Source: Polaromonas sp047303325 (GTDB taxonomy: Bacteria > Pseudomonadota > Gammaproteobacteria > Burkholderiales > Burkholderiaceae_C). From it: a DNA stretch of 64,000 bases. The notes below the pieces were generated by a model. It was given only the letters and a program-made list of their open reading frames with translations, made no database searches and had not been told where the DNA came from. Position 1 is the stretch's first letter. The number at the start of each line of letters is the position of its first letter. Positions 8,533-16,897 of this stretch are shown piece by piece. The DNA is taken from the NCBI RefSeq assembly GCF_047303325.1, contig NZ_JBKBEX010000013.1, positions 1 through 64,000 on the forward strand, written 5' to 3'. The position numbers were made by a program, and so were the translations under genes.

Positions 8533-10518
8533 ATGCATTATTTCGTCACGGGGGCCACAGGCTTCATCGGCAAACGCCTGGTCAAAAAACTTCTGGAACG
8601 AAAAGGCACGACCGTTCATTTCCTGATCCGCCAGGAAAGCGCCGGCAAGGTCGCGGCGCTGAGGGAGTACTGGGGCGTGAGCGCCGCGCGGGCTGTCGCC
8701 ATCCACGGCGACCTGACGAGCAAGAAGCTGGGCGTCAGCAGCGAGGACATCAAAAAGCTCAAGGGCCAGGTCGGGCATTTTTACCACCTGGCCGCCGTCT
8801 ATGACCTGGGCGCCGACGAGCAAAGCCAGATCGCCGTCAACATCGAAGGCACGCGCAGCGCGGTGGAGTTCGCCAAGGCCATAGACGCCGGTCATTTCCA
8901 CCATGTGAGCTCCATCGCAGCAGCCGGCCTCTATGAAGGCGTGTTCCGCGAGGACATGTTCGAGGAGGCCGAGAACTACGACCATCCCTACTTCATGACC
9001 AAGCATGAGAGCGAAAAAATCGTGCGCAAGGAATGCAAAGTGCCCTGGACGGTGTTTCGCCCCGCCATGGTGGTCGGCGACAGCACCACCGGCGAGATGG
9101 ACAAGATCGACGGCCCTTACTACTTCTTCAAGCTGATCCAGCGCATGCGCCAGCTGCTGCCGCCCTGGATGCCGGCCGTGGGGCTGGAAGGCGGGCGCAT
9201 CAACATCGTGCCTGTCGATTTTGTCGTCGACGCGCTGGACCACATCAGCCACAAGACCGGCATCGCCAAGAAGTGCTTCCACCTGGTGGACCCGGTGGGC
9301 TACCGCGTCGGCGACGTGCTGGACATCTTCAGCCGCGCGGCCCATGCGCCCAAGATGAACCTGTTCATCAACGCCGCCCTGCTGGGTTTCATCCCGCGCG
9401 GCGTCAAGAAGAGCCTGATGGCGCTGGCGCCGGTGCGGCGCGTGCGCAACGCGGTCATGGCCGACCTGGGACTGCCCGAGGACATGCTGACTTTCGTCAA
9501 CTACCCGACGCGCTTTGACTGCCGCGAAACCATGGCCGCGCTCAAGGGCGCCGGCATTGAATGCCCCAACCTCAAGGACTACGCCTGGCGCCTGTGGGAC
9601 TACTGGGAGCGCCACCTGGACCCCGACCTGCACATAGACCGCTCGTTGCGCGGCACGGTGGGTGGCAAGGTGGTGTTGGTCACCGGCGGCTCCTCCGGCA
9701 TAGGCCTGGCTGCGGCGCACAAGTTCGCCGAAGCCGGCGCGACCACCATCATCTGTGGGCGCGACCAGGACAAGCTCGACGAGGCCTGCAAGGAAGCAAA
9801 GGCCAAGGGCTATCAGTTCGTGGCCTACCCGGCCGACATCGCCGACATGGCCGACTGCGACCGTTTCCTCAAGCTGCTGGTCGCCGACCATGGCGGCGTT
9901 GATTTCCTGATCAACAACGCCGGCCGCTCCATACGCCGCGCGATCGAAGCCAGCTACGACCGCTTCCACGACTTCGAGCGCACCATGCAGCTCAATTACT
10001 TCGGTTGCCTGCGCGTGACCATGGGGTTGCTGCCCGGCATGGCGGCCAAACGCAAGGGCCATGTGGTCAACATCAGTTCCATCGGCGTGCTGACCAACGC
10101 GCCGCGCTTTTCGGCCTATGTGGCCTCGAAGGCCGCGCTGGATGCCTGGACGCGCTGCGCCTCCAGCGAATTCGCCGACGTCGGCATCAGCTTCACCACC
10201 ATCAACATGCCGCTGGTGCGCACGCCCATGATCGCGCCGACCAACCTGTACAACAACGTGCCGACGCTGTCCCCCGAAGAAGCCGCCGACATGATTGCAC
10301 AGGCCTGCATCTTCAAGCCGGTGCGCGTGGCCACGCGCCTGGGCATCACCGGCCAGCTGCTGCACGCGCTGGTGCCGCGCATCGCGCAGATCGCCATGAA
10401 CACCAGCTTCCGCATGTTCCCCGACTCCTCGGCCGCCAAGGGCGAGAAGGGCGCCAAGCCGCAGTTGTCCGCCGAGGCCGTGGCCATGCAGCAGATGATG
10501 CGCGGCATCCATTTCTAG
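8533..10518 (+). CDS. Bifunctional fatty acyl-CoA reductase (two fused SDR domains)
   Basis: A 661-residue protein made of two NAD(P)-binding reductase domains. Residues 1-360 are an extended SDR (GATGFIGKRL at 6-15, YFMTK active-site motif near 155). Residues 375-650 are a classical SDR (GGSSGIGLA, NNAG, and YVASK with the catalytic Tyr/Lys). Length and architecture match the Marinobacter Maqu_2507-type enzyme, which reduces fatty acyl-CoA through the aldehyde to a fatty alcohol in one polypeptide; the C-terminal half resembles Acinetobacter Acr1. A GGAG ribosome site lies 12 bases upstream. A role in wax ester or fatty alcohol synthesis is likely; the exact substrate is inferred. Confidence 0.85.
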   Translation: MHYFVTGATGFIGKRLVKKLLERKGTTVHFLIRQESAGKVAALREYWGVSAARAVAIHGDLTSKKLGVSSEDIKKLKGQVGHFYHLAAVYDLGADEQSQIAVNIEGTRSAVEFAKAIDAGHFHHVSSIAAAGLYEGVFREDMFEEAENYDHPYFMTKHESEKIVRKECKVPWTVFRPAMVVGDSTTGEMDKIDGPYYFFKLIQRMRQLLPPWMPAVGLEGGRINIVPVDFVVDALDHISHKTGIAKKCFHLVDPVGYRVGDVLDIFSRAAHAPKMNLFINAALLGFIPRGVKKSLMALAPVRRVRNAVMADLGLPEDMLTFVNYPTRFDCRETMAALKGAGIECPNLKDYAWRLWDYWERHLDPDLHIDRSLRGTVGGKVVLVTGGSSGIGLAAAHKFAEAGATTIICGRDQDKLDEACKEAKAKGYQFVAYPADIADMADCDRFLKLLVADHGGVDFLINNAGRSIRRAIEASYDRFHDFERTMQLNYFGCLRVTMGLLPGMAAKRKGHVVNISSIGVLTNAPRFSAYVASKAALDAWTRCASSEFADVGISFTTINMPLVRTPMIAPTNLYNNVPTLSPEEAADMIAQACIFKPVRVATRLGITGQLLHALVPRIAQIAMNTSFRMFPDSSAAKGEKGAKPQLSAEAVAMQQMMRGIHF

Positions 10519-10521
10519 CCG

Positions 10522-10542
10522 GGGCCGCGGCGGCGGCGGCCC
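10522..10542. terminator. GC-rich hairpin after the acyl reductase gene
   Basis: A perfect 7-bp stem GGGCCGC / GCGGCCC with a 7-base loop, four bases past the stop codon. There is no T tract, so it is at best a weak or Rho-assisted terminator separating the reductase gene from the rhamnose operon. A CATAAT at 10555-10560 could serve as a -10 box for rfbB, but no matching -35 box is visible. Confidence 0.35.
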
Positions 10543-10604
10543 GCAGGGCAGGGGCATAATGTGTGCCGGTGCCGCACTGCAGCGGCGCATGGAAGGGCGA
10601 GTTC

Positions 10605-11669
10605 ATGATTTTGGTTACAGGGGGAGCCGGGTTTATCGGCGCCAATTTTGTTCTTGACTGGCTGGCGGGCAGCGACGAGCCGGTCGTCAACCTGGACAAG
10701 CTCACCTACGCCGGCAATATGGAAACCCTGGCGTCCTTGAAGGGCGACCCGCGGCATATTTTTGTGCGAGGCGACATCGGCGACAGTGCCCTGGTCGCGG
10801 ACCTGCTGGCCAGGCACAAGCCGCGCGCCGTCGTTCATTTCGCGGCCGAGTCGCACGTGGACCGGTCCATCTCGGACCCGGAAGCCTTCATACAGACCAA
10901 CATCGTCGGCACTTTTCGCCTGCTGGAGGCCGCGCGCCGCTACTGGTCGGACCTGCCGGCCGGTGAGAAAGCCGCCTTTCGCTTTCTGCAGGTGTCCACG
11001 GACGAGGTGTACGGGTCGCTGCAGCCGGCGGACCCCGCCTTCAGCGAGACCAACCGCTATGAGCCGAACAGCCCCTATTCGGCCAGCAAGGCGGCGAGCG
11101 ACCACCTGACCCGGGCCTACCACCACACCTACGGCTTGCCGGTGCTCACCACCAACTGCTCCAACAATTACGGCCCCTACCATTTCCCCGAAAAACTGAT
11201 CCCGCTCATGATCGTCAACGCCCTGGCCGGCAAGCCCCTGCCGGTTTACGGCGACGGCCAGCAGGTGCGTGACTGGCTGTACGTCAAGGACCACTGCAGC
11301 GGCATACGCCGTGTGCTCGAAGCCGGCAAACCCGGCGAGACCTACAACATAGGCGGCAACAACGAGAAGCCGAATATCGACATCGTCCACGCGGTGTGCG
11401 CCCTGCTTGACGAGTTGCGCCCGCGCGCCGGCGGCAGCTACCGCGAACAGGTGGCCTTCATCAAGGACAGGCCCGGCCATGACCGCCGCTACGCGATCGA
11501 TGCGAGCAAGATGATGCGGGAGCTGGGCTGGAAGCCCGCCGACACGTTTGAAACCGGCATTCGCAAGACCGTGCAGTGGTACCTGGACAACCCCGAGTGG
11601 GTCACGCATGTGCAAAGCGGCGCCTACCGCGACTGGGTTGAGGCCCAGTACGCGATGGCCGCGGCCTGA
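10605..11669 (+). CDS. rfbB: dTDP-glucose 4,6-dehydratase
   Basis: A 354-residue extended SDR that converts dTDP-glucose to dTDP-4-keto-6-deoxyglucose, the second step to dTDP-L-rhamnose. The NAD-binding GGAGFIGANF is at the N terminus, the substrate/active-site region reads STDEVYG, and the catalytic YSASK motif follows. Length is normal for RmlB. ATG 10605 follows a GGAAGGG ribosome site; a start at 10563 would add 14 unconserved residues. It is the first gene of rfbBDAC, eight bases ahead of rfbD. Confidence 0.96.
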   Translation: MILVTGGAGFIGANFVLDWLAGSDEPVVNLDKLTYAGNMETLASLKGDPRHIFVRGDIGDSALVADLLARHKPRAVVHFAAESHVDRSISDPEAFIQTNIVGTFRLLEAARRYWSDLPAGEKAAFRFLQVSTDEVYGSLQPADPAFSETNRYEPNSPYSASKAASDHLTRAYHHTYGLPVLTTNCSNNYGPYHFPEKLIPLMIVNALAGKPLPVYGDGQQVRDWLYVKDHCSGIRRVLEAGKPGETYNIGGNNEKPNIDIVHAVCALLDELRPRAGGSYREQVAFIKDRPGHDRRYAIDASKMMRELGWKPADTFETGIRKTVQWYLDNPEWVTHVQSGAYRDWVEAQYAMAAA

Positions 11670-11677
11670 GCGTGCGC

Positions 11678-12574
11678 ATGAAGGTACTGCTCTTCGGCAA
11701 GAACGGCCAGGTCGGCTGGGAATTACAGCGCAGCCTGGCGCCGCTCGGTGAACTGGTTGCGCTGGACCGCCACAGCACGGATTTCTGCGGCGACCTCGCC
11801 AATCTGGACGGCATTCGCGAGACGGTGCAAAAAGTCCGGCCCCAGGTCATCGTCAATGCCGCCGCCTACACTGCGGTCGACAAGGCTGAAAGCGATACCG
11901 CCACAGCGCATGCGGTCAATGCCGAAGCCCCGGGCGTGCTGGCCGAGGCCGCCAGCGCTGCCGGTGCATGGCTGCTGCACTACTCGACCGACTATGTGTT
12001 TGACGGCAGCGGCGATAAGCCCTGGGAGGAGACCGACCCGACCGGCCCGCTCAGCGTGTACGGCCGCACCAAGCTCGAAGGCGAGCAGCGCATCGCGGCC
12101 CGGTGTGCCCAACACATGATTCTGCGCACCAGCTGGGTCTATGCGGCGCGGGGCGGCAATTTCGCCAAAACCATGCTGCGCCTGGCCGCCGAGCGTGATC
12201 GCCTGACGGTCGTGAGCGACCAGTTCGGCGCGCCTACGGGGGCCGACCTGCTGGCCGACGTCACGGCCCACATGCTGCGCAGTGCGCTGGCGGGGTCCGC
12301 GGCAGGGTTTGCGGGCACCTACCACGTGGCGGCCGCGGGCGAAACTTCATGGCATGGTTATGCGCGCTTTGTCCTCGAATGCGCCGCGAAGGGCGGCAAG
12401 GCGCTCAGGGCGTCGCCGGACGCCGTGGACCCCGTCGCCACATCGGCTTTCCCGACGCCGGCCGTACGCCCGCATAATTCGCGTTTGAACACCAGCAAAC
12501 TCCGCGGTGCCTTTGGCCTGCGGCTACCGGCATGGCAGCAGGGCGTGGCCCGCATGCTGGCGGAAATTACCTGA
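11678..12574 (+). CDS. rfbD: dTDP-4-dehydrorhamnose reductase
   Basis: A 298-residue reductase for the last step of dTDP-L-rhamnose synthesis, reducing the 4-keto group with NAD(P)H. Visible motifs are the glycine-rich GKNGQVGWEL, NAAAYTAVDKAE, the STDYVFDG segment and the catalytic YGRTK. ATG 11678 gives the normal N terminus (MKVLLFG); an in-frame GTG six bases upstream is possible. It lies between rfbB and rfbA in an unbroken operon. Confidence 0.95.
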   Translation: MKVLLFGKNGQVGWELQRSLAPLGELVALDRHSTDFCGDLANLDGIRETVQKVRPQVIVNAAAYTAVDKAESDTATAHAVNAEAPGVLAEAASAAGAWLLHYSTDYVFDGSGDKPWEETDPTGPLSVYGRTKLEGEQRIAARCAQHMILRTSWVYAARGGNFAKTMLRLAAERDRLTVVSDQFGAPTGADLLADVTAHMLRSALAGSAAGFAGTYHVAAAGETSWHGYARFVLECAAKGGKALRASPDAVDPVATSAFPTPAVRPHNSRLNTSKLRGAFGLRLPAWQQGVARMLAEIT

Positions 12575-12584
12575 TTACACCCAC

Positions 12585-13472
12585 ATGACTCAACGCAAAG
12601 GCATCATCCTGGCCGGCGGCTCCGGCACCCGCCTGCATCCGGCCACACTGGCCATCAGCAAGCAATTGCTGCCGGTATATGACAAGCCCATGGTGTATTA
12701 CCCGCTCAGCACGCTCATGATCGCCGGCATCCGCGAGGTGCTGATCATCAGCACGCCACAGGACACGCCGCGCTTCGAGCAGCTTCTGGGGGATGGGTCG
12801 CAGTGGGGCATGAATCTTCAGTATGCCGTGCAGCCCAGTCCCGACGGGCTGGCCCAAGCCTTCATCATCGGCGAAAAATTCCTGAATGGCGCACCCAGTG
12901 CCCTGGTGCTGGGGGACAACATTTTTTACGGCCATGACCTGCACAAGCTGCTCAGTGAGGCGGATGCCGAGGCGTCAGGGGCGACGGTGTTCGCTTATCA
13001 CGTGAAGGATCCCGAGCGCTACGGCGTGGTGGCGTTTGACGCCACCGGACGGGCCCGCAGCATTGAGGAAAAACCGACCGCGCCAAAAAGCAATTACGCC
13101 GTCACGGGCCTGTATTTTTATGATACCCAGGTCGTCGACATCGCCAAGACTATCAAGCCCAGTGCCCGCGGTGAGCTTGAAATCACAACGGTCAACCAGC
13201 GCTACCTGGAACAGGGCCAGCTGAAGGTGCAAATCATGCAGCGCGGCTATGCCTGGCTTGACACCGGCACCCACGACAGCCTGTTGGACGCCAGCCAGTT
13301 CATCGCGACCCTGGAGCATCGCCAGGGGCTCAAGATCGCCTGTCCCGAGGAAATTTCCTGGCGCAACGGTTTTATTGATGACGCCCAGCTGCAGAAACTC
13401 GCGGAGCCGCTCGCAAAAAGCGGCTACGGCCAGTACCTGCAGCATCTCCTGAAAGAGAACGGTCGTTCATGA
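12585..13472 (+). CDS. rfbA: Glucose-1-phosphate thymidylyltransferase
   Basis: A 295-residue nucleotidyltransferase that makes dTDP-glucose from dTTP and glucose-1-phosphate. The signature GGSGTRLHP occurs near residue 11, followed by KQLLPVYDKPM and, further on, the EEKP and WLDTGTH motifs conserved in RmlA. ATG 12585 is ten bases after the rfbD stop; the frame is open further upstream inside rfbD but is not conserved there. The stop overlaps the rfbC start (ATGA). Confidence 0.96.
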   Translation: MTQRKGIILAGGSGTRLHPATLAISKQLLPVYDKPMVYYPLSTLMIAGIREVLIISTPQDTPRFEQLLGDGSQWGMNLQYAVQPSPDGLAQAFIIGEKFLNGAPSALVLGDNIFYGHDLHKLLSEADAEASGATVFAYHVKDPERYGVVAFDATGRARSIEEKPTAPKSNYAVTGLYFYDTQVVDIAKTIKPSARGELEITTVNQRYLEQGQLKVQIMQRGYAWLDTGTHDSLLDASQFIATLEHRQGLKIACPEEISWRNGFIDDAQLQKLAEPLAKSGYGQYLQHLLKENGRS

Positions 13473-14017
13473 AAGTCATACCCACGCCCATCGCCGATGT
13501 GCTGATCATCGAACCCAAGGTTTTCGGTGACCAGCGAGGTTTCTTCCTGGAAAGTTTTAATCAGCGTGCGTTCAATGCCGCGACCGGGACCGATTTCAAA
13601 TTTGTCCAGGACAACCACAGCCGGTCGGCCAAAAACGTGTTGCGCGGCCTGCACTACCAGCTGGGGCAGCCGCAAGGCAAGCTGGTTCGTGTGGTGCGGG
13701 GTGCTGTTTTTGATGTGGCTGTCGATATACGCACGGCATCGCCGACTTTTGGCGAGTGGTTCGGCCTGGAGCTCAGCGAGGCGAATCACCGGCAACTCTG
13801 GGTGCCGCCCGGCCTTGCGCACGGCTTCCTGGTGTTGAGCGACAGCGCGGAATTCCTGTACAAAACGACCGACTACTATGCGCCGGAACAGGAGCGCTGC
13901 ATCGTCTGGAATGACCCCACCCTGGGGATCACCTGGCCGCTGGAAGGGGGCGTACCTCTGCTCTCGGCTAAGGACGCCGCCGGCCTGGGCTTTAAAGCGG
14001 CGGTGTCCGCTGCCTAG
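13469..14017 (+). CDS. rfbC: dTDP-4-dehydrorhamnose 3,5-epimerase
   Basis: A 182-residue cupin-fold epimerase, the third enzyme of the dTDP-L-rhamnose pathway. The motifs DNHSRS and RGLHYQ carry the catalytic His, and the Tyr-containing segment YKTTDYYAP is present. Length and spacing are canonical. It starts at ATG 13469 inside the rfbA stop. It ends 16 bases before the end of the convergent dehydratase gene, with a small hairpin between them. A second, more divergent family member is at 48332. Confidence 0.96.
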   Translation: MKVIPTPIADVLIIEPKVFGDQRGFFLESFNQRAFNAATGTDFKFVQDNHSRSAKNVLRGLHYQLGQPQGKLVRVVRGAVFDVAVDIRTASPTFGEWFGLELSEANHRQLWVPPGLAHGFLVLSDSAEFLYKTTDYYAPEQERCIVWNDPTLGITWPLEGGVPLLSAKDAAGLGFKAAVSAA

Positions 14018-14025
14018 AACGCAAA

Positions 14026-14042
14026 CAGCCTCCTAGAGGCTG
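14026..14042. terminator. Short hairpin between convergent genes
   Basis: A perfect 7-bp stem CAGCCTC / GAGGCTG around a 3-base loop that is itself the minus-strand stop codon of the dehydratase gene. It sits in the 15-base gap of the convergent pair. On the minus strand the stem is followed by TTTGCGTT, so it could be a weak terminator; there is no proper T tract. Confidence 0.35.
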
Positions 14043-15985
14043 GCCAAGCCGACGAGGTCGCTGTCCTGTGCGTCGGGCGTGAACCCGCTGACGTGCTTGA
14101 GCAGCAATATCCGCAAGGCAGCGGTGTCGTTGGCTTTCACGGCTTGCTTGAGCAGCTCCAGGTCTCCCCGGAAATCCGCCCAGGGCACAAATTCTTCGTG
14201 CGCCTTCAGGATGCGTGGGTGAACTGTTGCGACGGGGTTGTCGCCGATCAGCAGTTCTTCATACAATTTTTCACCGGGACGCAAGCCGGTGACTTCGATG
14301 GCGATGTCGCCGTCGGGATGGTCTTCGTCGCGCACCGTGAAGCCAGAGAGCTTCACCATGCGGCGGGCCAGGTCGATGATGCGTACCGGCTCGCCCATGT
14401 CCAGCACATAGACCTCGCCGCCTTCGGCCATGGCGCCTGCCTGCAGCACGAGCTGGGCGGCCTCGGGAATGGTCATGAAATAGCGTGTCACCTCGGCGTG
14501 TGTCAGCGTGATCGGGCCGCCGGCCTCAATCTGACGCCGAAATAGCGGCACCACGCTGCCGCTGCTGCCCAGCACGTTGCCGAAGCGGACCATGGCGAAG
14601 CGTGTGAGGTTACTGACGGCGGGAGCTCCGGGGCCGAAACTCGGGGCCGGCGTCGCCGAGAGCGCTTGCAACACCATTTCGGCGAGGCGTTTGCTGGCGC
14701 CCATGACGTTGGTGGGCCGCACGGCTTTGTCGGTTGATACGAGGACGAAGTGGCCGACGCCGGTCTCCAATGCGGCGCGCGCCGTATTGAGCGTGCCGAG
14801 CACGTTGTTGGCAACCCCTTCGGCGGGATTGTGCTCGACAAGCGGCACATGCTTGTAGGCGGCCGCGTGGTAGACCGTATGCGGTTGATACGCCCGGAAG
14901 ATTTCCAGCATGCGGCCGTAGTCGCGGACATTGGCCAGCAAAGGCGCCAGCTCCACGGCGACCCCCTCGCGGTCCGCAATGCGCAGGCACAGGTGCTGAA
15001 GCTCCTGGTGGATGCTGTAGAGCCCGAACTCGCTGTGCTCCACCAGAATCAGCCGCGCGGGCTTTTCCTGCAGGATCTGACGGCACAACTCGCTGCCGAT
15101 GCTGCCCGCGGCGCCAGTGACAAGTACGACTTTCCCGAAAAGATTGCGAGCCAGCAAGGCGCGATCAGGCGGCACCGCATCCCGTCCCAACAAGTCTTCG
15201 ACGTCAAGCTCCTTGATGTCTGCCAGTGCCACTCGGCCGTGAGCGAGGTCGCTCAGGCCTGGCATGGATCGAACATGGACCGGCAGGGGCTGCAGTTCAT
15301 TGAGGATTTCATTGCGCCGGCTGCGGCTGATGGAGGGCAGCGCCAGAAGAACGTCCGTAACCGCGTATTTTTCCAGGAGGTCTGGAAGTTCCGAGGTGGC
15401 GTGAACATTCACGCCATTGATGGTCAGGCCCCGTAGCGCGGGGTTGTCGTCCACAAAACCAATCAACGAAAACTCGTGTGAACTCGCGATGGCGCTGGCC
15501 ATCTGCACACCGGCCGCGCCCGCGCCGTAGATGATCAACCGGCTCACCGACAGCCCACGGCGCTGACTGTGAGAGAGGCTGCTTAGCCAGAGGCGCGCGG
15601 CAACACGGCTGCTGCCGACAAGCAGCAGCAGCAGGATCGGTTGCAGCAAGCCAATGGAGCGCGGCACTACGGGCCAGGTCATGACGACCAGCACGCCGAA
15701 GAAAAGCGCGGTATACACCAGCACCGCAACCCCCAGCGCACGCATGGCCGCCATGCCGCTGTATCTGAACACGGCGCGATACAGTCCGTTGCGCACAAAA
15801 ATCGGTGCTGCCAGCGCTGGAGCGACCAGGTACGGCCACCACTGGGCGCCCTGCGGCCAATGCAGCGTGTCGAGCCGCAGCGAAAATGCGGCCCAGACAG
15901 CCGCCACGCCCATGAGGGCGTCTGCTATGAGTACAACGGCCTGTTTGACTCGTCGCGGCTGATTAATAAGTCTGGTTTTCAGCAT
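14033..15985 (-). CDS. WbpM/CapD-type nucleoside-diphosphate-sugar 4,6-dehydratase
   Basis: A 650-residue membrane-anchored SDR. Residues 1-130 hold four hydrophobic segments, followed by a first Rossmann region (IYGAGAAGVQMA) and a large catalytic domain with GAAGSIGSELCRQI. The catalytic region reads STDKAVRPTNVMGASK, with Met in place of the usual Tyr of YxxxK. This is the known hallmark of WbpM-type UDP-GlcNAc C6-dehydratases that make UDP-4-keto-6-deoxy-GlcNAc for QuiNAc, FucNAc or bacillosamine. ATG 15985 is preceded by GGTGGA; a GTG at 15997 is possible. It is downstream of the sugar transferase on the minus strand, fitting the supply of its substrate. Confidence 0.9.
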   Translation of the reverse strand: MLKTRLINQPRRVKQAVVLIADALMGVAAVWAAFSLRLDTLHWPQGAQWWPYLVAPALAAPIFVRNGLYRAVFRYSGMAAMRALGVAVLVYTALFFGVLVVMTWPVVPRSIGLLQPILLLLLVGSSRVAARLWLSSLSHSQRRGLSVSRLIIYGAGAAGVQMASAIASSHEFSLIGFVDDNPALRGLTINGVNVHATSELPDLLEKYAVTDVLLALPSISRSRRNEILNELQPLPVHVRSMPGLSDLAHGRVALADIKELDVEDLLGRDAVPPDRALLARNLFGKVVLVTGAAGSIGSELCRQILQEKPARLILVEHSEFGLYSIHQELQHLCLRIADREGVAVELAPLLANVRDYGRMLEIFRAYQPHTVYHAAAYKHVPLVEHNPAEGVANNVLGTLNTARAALETGVGHFVLVSTDKAVRPTNVMGASKRLAEMVLQALSATPAPSFGPGAPAVSNLTRFAMVRFGNVLGSSGSVVPLFRRQIEAGGPITLTHAEVTRYFMTIPEAAQLVLQAGAMAEGGEVYVLDMGEPVRIIDLARRMVKLSGFTVRDEDHPDGDIAIEVTGLRPGEKLYEELLIGDNPVATVHPRILKAHEEFVPWADFRGDLELLKQAVKANDTAALRILLLKHVSGFTPDAQDSDLVGLASL

Positions 15986-16045
15986 GAAATCCACCACAAC
16001 GGGCAGGAGAGTTTCGCGGCAATATGGACGGATCCGGAAAACGCA

Positions 16046-16666
16046 TCAGTGCGCTACGCCGTCACGTCGCATGACCTTGAGGGCCGTGAGCCAGAGGATG
16101 CGGATGTCGAACCAGAGCGACTGTTTTTGCAGATACTCCGCGTCGAAGGCGACTTTGTCAGGAATTGGCAACTCATCGCGACCGTTGACCTGCGCCCATC
16201 CGGTGAGACCTGGCACGAGTTTATCGACGCCCAGCTTCGTGCGGAGTTCGATGAGATCATCCTGGTTGAACAGTGCCGGGCGAGGTCCCACAAAGCTCAT
16301 GTCACCTGTGAGGATGCTCCATAGCTGGGGAAGCTCGTCAAGGCTGCTTTTGCGCAGAAACGGGCCTATGGGCGTCAAATGAGCGGAGGGATTCGCAAGC
16401 AGATGCGTGGCGACCGCGGGCGTTCCCACCCGCATGCTGCGGAACTTTGGCATACGGAAGATACGATTGTGGCGGCCCACCCGGTCGGACCAATACAGCG
16501 CTGGCCCGGGGGAGGTTGTCAGCACGAGCAGGGCAACTATGGCCAGAGGGACGGCAAGCACGAGCGTGCACGCAATGGCCAACACCAAGTCGAACAGGCG
16601 CTTCAAAACCTCAACCTCATATTTTGTCCCGGTATTTTGATTACGAAAATTCATTGTCGAGCGCAT
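16046..16666 (-). CDS. Initiating sugar-1-phosphate transferase (WbaP/PglC-type)
   Basis: A 206-residue monotopic phosphoglycosyl transferase. It transfers a sugar-1-phosphate from a UDP-sugar to undecaprenyl phosphate, starting each polysaccharide repeat at the inner membrane. Residues 24-48 form the single hydrophobic hairpin. The family motifs are present: PGPALYWSDRVGR, FRMPKFRSM, the catalytic Asp-Glu pair in SLDELPQLWS, and DMSFVGPRP. Its short length is that of PglC/WbpL-replacing enzymes rather than full WbaP. Two ATGs (16666, 16654) are possible and neither has a strong ribosome site. It is adjacent to the WbpM-like dehydratase, suggesting a 6-deoxy-HexNAc-derived first sugar. Confidence 0.9.
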   Translation of the reverse strand: MRSTMNFRNQNTGTKYEVEVLKRLFDLVLAIACTLVLAVPLAIVALLVLTTSPGPALYWSDRVGRHNRIFRMPKFRSMRVGTPAVATHLLANPSAHLTPIGPFLRKSSLDELPQLWSILTGDMSFVGPRPALFNQDDLIELRTKLGVDKLVPGLTGWAQVNGRDELPIPDKVAFDAEYLQKQSLWFDIRILWLTALKVMRRDGVAH

Positions 16667-16897
16667 GCCGCGATGGTTTTATCGCATCAATTGGCAGGCG
16701 GGACAAAAGCACCGGGGTGAGCAGTTTCTCATCCCCCATTCCGGCTGGCGCTGATTTTAGCGCTTGCGCGCATCGCGGAAATGAGCCCCGTTACCGGGTT
16801 GACCGGATTTGCGCCGGTGGCGGCACCACTCGTGGTTCCGGGCGGATAGGGGCATTTCTGAACTATTATTCATCTTTAAGCTGTGTCCCACGCCCCC
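16667..16897. promoter_or_regulatory. Divergent intergenic region upstream of the main plus-strand locus
   Basis: These 231 bases separate the minus-strand transferase pair from the long plus-strand run that begins with wlbA, so a promoter for the run probably lies here. A TATTAT at 16864-16869 could be a -10 box, but no good -35 box is spaced correctly; a TTGACC at 16799-16804 is too far away. No operator repeat was recognised. Confidence 0.35.

Noticed and set aside
8494..10590. A 698-codon open frame on the minus strand opposite the acyl reductase gene
   Set aside because: It is a shadow of the high-GC coding strand; its translation is His/Gly/Arg-rich without any motif, and the opposite frame has clear SDR motifs.
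16799..16804. TTGACC as a -35 box for wlbA
   Set aside because: No -10 box occurs at 16-18 bases downstream; the best -10-like TATTAT is about 60 bases away.
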